Assembly: GCA_005786775.1 (NCBI GenBank)
Contig: SYDD01000144.1
Span: 1 to 9,715 of the forward strand
Reading direction: 5' to 3'
Source: Opitutaceae bacterium
GTDB taxonomy: Bacteria > Verrucomicrobiota > Verrucomicrobiia > Opitutales > Opitutaceae
Length of the DNA: 9,715 nucleotides
Below, piece after piece: positions 7,360 through 9,715 of this stretch (position 1 is the stretch's first letter; the number at the start of each line of letters is the position of its first letter). The position numbers and the translations under genes are program-made. The notes under the pieces were generated by a model. It was not told the origin of the DNA, made no database searches, and saw only the letters and a list, made by a program, of their open reading frames with translations.

Positions 7360-8130
7360 TCAGCGGCGGCCGGTCAGCATGTCCTCCATTAGCGCGAGAG
7401 CCGTGGCCTCGGTAATGTCCTGGAGCGAGAAATCCCGGACCACCCGGCCCGCCTGCGCCCCACGGCCGAGCACGTCGCTCGCCGCCGCCTGCCCGACAAT
7501 CGCCGCGTCCTTCAGCCGGATCGCCGTCACCTGGATGTCGGGGACGGCGTAGGTCACGTCGCCGCCGACCTCAGGCACGGTGAGAGCCCGGGAGGAGATC
7601 AGCACCTCGATCGCGAGATCGGCGATGTCGGCTAGGACGCGGCGCTCCCGCTCCGCCTTGTCGCCGGCGAGCGGCGTACCGGACGCGGCCGGCAGCAGAG
7701 ACTCGGCCACCGCCGGATCCGCCAGCTGGGCCCCGGCGTGCCGGAAGGCGCGGCCAAACAGGCGCTCGATCTCGCGCACCGTCTGCCGGTCCGCGAGCCG
7801 TGGCGCAGCCGGCTCCGGGGCAACGGCGGTACCGTCGGGAGCGCGGCGAGGCTCGATCAGCGCCCGATTGACGTAGATGACCATCCGCGGGGCCCCGTCG
7901 CGCGCGTAGCTTCGGCGGAACCCCTCGATCACCCCATCCGCGGTTACCTTAGCCACGAGGGTATCTGGAGACGGCGCATAAACCCGCGGCGCTTCCGCGG
8001 GGAGGCGCGGCTGGGGCGCCGGCAAACGCACCACGTGCGTGACGGGCGGCGGCGGTTCGGCGGCCAGCCGGGGCAAAAGATCCGCCGCGGTCGCCCACAC
8101 TAGGGTCGGAATCAGGACGAAGGCTTTCAT
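7360..8130 (-). CDS. exported protein with CsgG/LpoB-like pattern, last gene of envelope operon
   Basis: A 256-residue protein of uncertain family. ATG at 8130 is chosen because a hydrophobic export signal starts there (KAFVLIPTLVWATAADLL). An in-frame ATG at 8163 would overlap the preceding gene and put a charged stretch in front of that signal. No cysteine is present near the signal, so it is not a lipoprotein. Residues 26-56 are proline-rich and probably extended. From about 58 the pattern resembles the CsgG/LpoB fold: strand PRMVIYVNRALI (81-92), helix VREIERLFGRAFRHAG (118-133), strand DLAIEVLISS (171-180), paired strands PDIQVTAIRLKDAAIVG (197-213) and a final helix ITEATALALMEDML. In gammaproteobacteria the gene after a COG3014 and YcfL pair is lpoB, whose lipoprotein activates the synthase PBP1B. 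Homology here rests on position and pattern. It starts 13 bases after the YcfL-like stop, with no visible Shine-Dalgarno. Confidence 0.75.
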   Translation of the reverse strand: MKAFVLIPTLVWATAADLLPRLAAEPPPPVTHVVRLPAPQPRLPAEAPRVYAPSPDTLVAKVTADGVIEGFRRSYARDGAPRMVIYVNRALIEPRRAPDGTAVAPEPAAPRLADRQTVREIERLFGRAFRHAGAQLADPAVAESLLPAASGTPLAGDKAERERRVLADIADLAIEVLISSRALTVPEVGGDVTYAVPDIQVTAIRLKDAAIVGQAAASDVLGRGAQAGRVVRDFSLQDITEATALALMEDMLTGRR

Positions 8131-8143
8131 GGCGGCAAAATGA

Positions 8144-8563
8144 TCAGCGCGCTTGCCGAACACGCACCGTGTACTTGCGGGCTTGGCCGTTGATCGCGGT
8201 GAAGCGCACGGCCTCGGTCGCGTGCTCGGAAAGGATCAGCGTCTGCCACGGCGTCTCGTCGCCGGTGGAGAAGCCGGCAGCGTCCTTGAACACGCAGTTC
8301 ACCTGGACCTCGAGCCGACGGTTTTCGCGGTTCTTGACGTTTGCGACCACCTCCAAACGCCCGTCGGGCAAGGTGACTTCCTGCAGGCCCGTGCAGGTCA
8401 CAGACATCTGGGCCGGCTGATCGAGCAACACAAACCGCTCGGAGTTTTCGAGCGTGTACTTGGTGGTGTCGAGCGGAGGGAAGGGTCCGGTCGGCGTGGT
8501 GCAGCCGGTCAGCAGGCCCGCGGCGAGGGCAGCGGCAACCAAGGAAGCGAAGGTCAGGTGCAT
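8144..8563 (-). CDS. YcfL/DUF1425-like lipoprotein
   Basis: A 139-residue predicted lipoprotein. The signal peptide ends in the lipobox LTGC, with lipidated C21 after a run of alanine and leucine. The next residue is threonine, not aspartate, so by the enterobacterial rule it would go to the outer membrane. Whether that rule holds in this phylum is unknown. The mature part has the beta-rich pattern of YcfL: VVANVKNRENRRLEVQVNC (72-90), VFKDAAGF, then PWQTLILSEHATEAVRF (105-121), matching the layout of short strand, F-x-D-x-x-G turn and W-x-x-L-x-L strand. YcfL has no firm function, but in Escherichia coli its gene is next to lpoB. Here it lies between the COG3014-like gene (40 bases upstream) and the LpoB-position gene (13 bases downstream), so the three are probably co-transcribed. 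Confidence 0.82.
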   Translation of the reverse strand: MHLTFASLVAAALAAGLLTGCTTPTGPFPPLDTTKYTLENSERFVLLDQPAQMSVTCTGLQEVTLPDGRLEVVANVKNRENRRLEVQVNCVFKDAAGFSTGDETPWQTLILSEHATEAVRFTAINGQARKYTVRVRQAR

Positions 8564-8604
8564 AAAACGGAGCGTGGCGCGGGGCCGCAGAAGGAGACCG
8601 CAGG

Positions 8605-9715
8605 TCAGCGCGGAAGTTCGCTTAAAAACAGGACCGTATCGCGGTCGCCCGGGGCGACGCTGAGGCTCACCGGGCGGGTGCGCGCCGCAAGGACCCGGCC
8701 TTCTTGGTCGAGAAACTCAAGGCGGCCTACATGCTCGCCCGGTGGCAGGCGCACCGCGGCGAAGCTGAGCCGCTGGGGCAGGTTGTCCCATTGGCGGGTG
8801 TCCGCCTCGGCCCGGGTGGCGGACGAAACGACCTTGCCCAATATCCCTAGCACGCCGAGACCCACGGCCGCCGACTCCGCTCCGCCGCTCTCTTTGCCGC
8901 GCTGCTCCCGGCGATGCGCCTCGTCGGCCGCGATGACGCTCCCGGCAAAGGCCACGTCGGCCGCCGCGTTAGTCGCGGCCTTGAAGACCGCTTTGCGGCC
9001 AAGAATGTGGTCCATCACCCGACCCCCGCGAGTGGTGGCCTGGAATCCAAGGTCGTCGTAGGCCGGCAGCGGCACGATGGTGCGGCCGTCGTGGAGCACC
9101 AGCCGCGCGGAGCGCGAAGGGGAATTCTGGGTCTGGAAGCGCAGTTGCTCCCCATAGCGGCCCGCCGCGACCTTCCGGGGACCGTAGCCATATTCGGCGA
9201 AGATGAGTACGTTAGCCCCCGGCAAATAGTCCGGCAGCCGGAATCGTTCCCCGGCGAGCGCCCGCGCCCGCGCTAGGGCATCGGTTCCGTCCCCCTGCAG
9301 CTTCGCGGTCGCGAGGCCCTCCAGATACTCCAACAGAACATAGTCCGAGGAGAAACGTTCGTCCTGCGCGCCCGCATCGCTGAACTGGCCCGAACGGAAA
9401 CACGCGCGCGCATTGTCCGGCTCGCCGTCCCGCCAGTACAGGATGCCGCGGTAATAGTAGGCCATCACCCGCTCGTACGGCTCACCCAGGAAGACCTTCG
9501 TGTCCTCGGCGGCGAAAAGGCTGCGGGCCCGCGTGGCGGCCGCATCATCCACGATCAAACCGCCCACGCGGGCGAGGGCGTCGTCGAGGCGGGCCTTCGC
9601 GCCGGCATAATCGCCCGTCCGCAGCGCCGTGGCGGCGGCGCGGCAGGCGTGGAGCACCCGGTCGCGCTCCGGCCCCGCCGGCTCGCCGCGCCCGGCGGCG
9701 CGGGGTTCGTCGAGC
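8605..9715 (-). CDS. COG3014-like helical-repeat envelope protein (5' partial)
   Basis: The frame is open to the right edge, so the true start and any signal peptide or lipobox lie outside the window. The GTG at 9657 is probably internal and is used here as residue 1. Residues 1-135 are alpha-helical and TPR-like (ALRTGDYAGAKARLDDALAR; FLGEPYERVMAYYYRGILYW at 56-75; DNARACFRSGQF at 81-92). The next part is beta-rich, then come a glycine-rich hydrophobic stretch (264-280), the block ADTRQWDNLPQRL (285-297) and a beta-rich end. The GEP-ERVM-YY-G and D-R-W-LP blocks are what I recall of COG3014, a conserved family without known function. In proteobacteria it often precedes genes for YcfL and LpoB, exactly the order seen here. 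A role in outer-membrane or peptidoglycan assembly is inferred. The operon promoter is outside the window. Confidence 0.8.
   Translation of the reverse strand, partial: LDEPRAAGRGEPAGPERDRVLHACRAAATALRTGDYAGAKARLDDALARVGGLIVDDAAATRARSLFAAEDTKVFLGEPYERVMAYYYRGILYWRDGEPDNARACFRSGQFSDAGAQDERFSSDYVLLEYLEGLATAKLQGDGTDALARARALAGERFRLPDYLPGANVLIFAEYGYGPRKVAAGRYGEQLRFQTQNSPSRSARLVLHDGRTIVPLPAYDDLGFQATTRGGRVMDHILGRKAVFKAATNAAADVAFAGSVIAADEAHRREQRGKESGGAESAAVGLGVLGILGKVVSSATRAEADTRQWDNLPQRLSFAAVRLPPGEHVGRLEFLDQEGRVLAARTRPVSLSVAPGDRDTVLFLSELPR

Noticed and set aside
6833..7552. A 239-codon plus-strand frame across the end of the peptidase and the start of the opposite operon
   Set aside because: It runs through two supported genes on different strands, and its product is a serine-, arginine- and proline-rich shadow.
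8131..8163. Upstream in-frame ATG for the LpoB-position gene
   Set aside because: It would overlap the YcfL-like gene by 20 bases and put MFGKRADHFAA before a clean export signal, while the start at 8130 begins with that signal directly.
1..9715. RNA genes, CRISPR arrays, insertion sequences, attachment sites or phage genes
   Set aside because: I saw no tRNA-like cloverleaf, no regularly spaced direct repeats, and no transposase, integrase or structural phage motifs.

Overview
The window is GC-rich and almost fully coding. It looks like a chromosomal segment from the Verrucomicrobiota, most likely the family Opitutaceae. The main clue is the TonB-dependent receptor: its N-terminal signature (MDAFVVASE, then a run ending GNVAEGNIGEFLRYVPGIQV) is the form I associate with the large receptor families of that group. 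The lineage is inferred from memory of protein families, not from a search. There are seven protein genes (two cut by the window edges) and no RNA genes, CRISPR arrays or recognisable mobile elements.

Left (1-1237, +): the 3' two thirds of an MsbA-type ABC exporter half-transporter with a complete nucleotide-binding domain. It converges on the receptor gene across about 240 bases that hold only weak hairpins and a short gene-like fragment of unknown meaning.

Centre (1475-7349): a complete TonB-dependent outer-membrane receptor (- strand) diverges from a secreted serine peptidase of family S9 (+ strand). The peptidase closely resembles the S9D glutamyl endopeptidases known from plant chloroplasts and many bacteria. 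The 161-base divergent control region holds several inverted repeats. A 79-residue, proline-rich, membrane-anchored or secreted protein of unknown function starts inside the peptidase stop codon (ATGA overlap) and is probably translationally coupled to it. Together these could form a peptide-scavenging module: a periplasmic or surface peptidase plus an outer-membrane importer. The functional link is inference.

Right (7360-9715, - strand): a probable three-gene operon, converging on the small protein gene with only 10 bases between. In transcription order it encodes a COG3014-type helical-repeat protein (5' end outside the window), a YcfL/DUF1425-type lipoprotein, and a secreted protein that sits where LpoB is found in the corresponding proteobacterial cluster. 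The third protein has a CsgG/LpoB-like pattern but no lipobox. The likely theme is a cell-envelope assembly or peptidoglycan-synthase accessory complex, though only gene order and weak sequence patterns support this.

None of the five complete genes has a clear Shine-Dalgarno sequence before its start codon. Nothing here proves a wholly new system. The least described parts are the 79-residue coupled protein, the lipobox-lacking third protein of the envelope operon, and the receptor/peptidase pairing.
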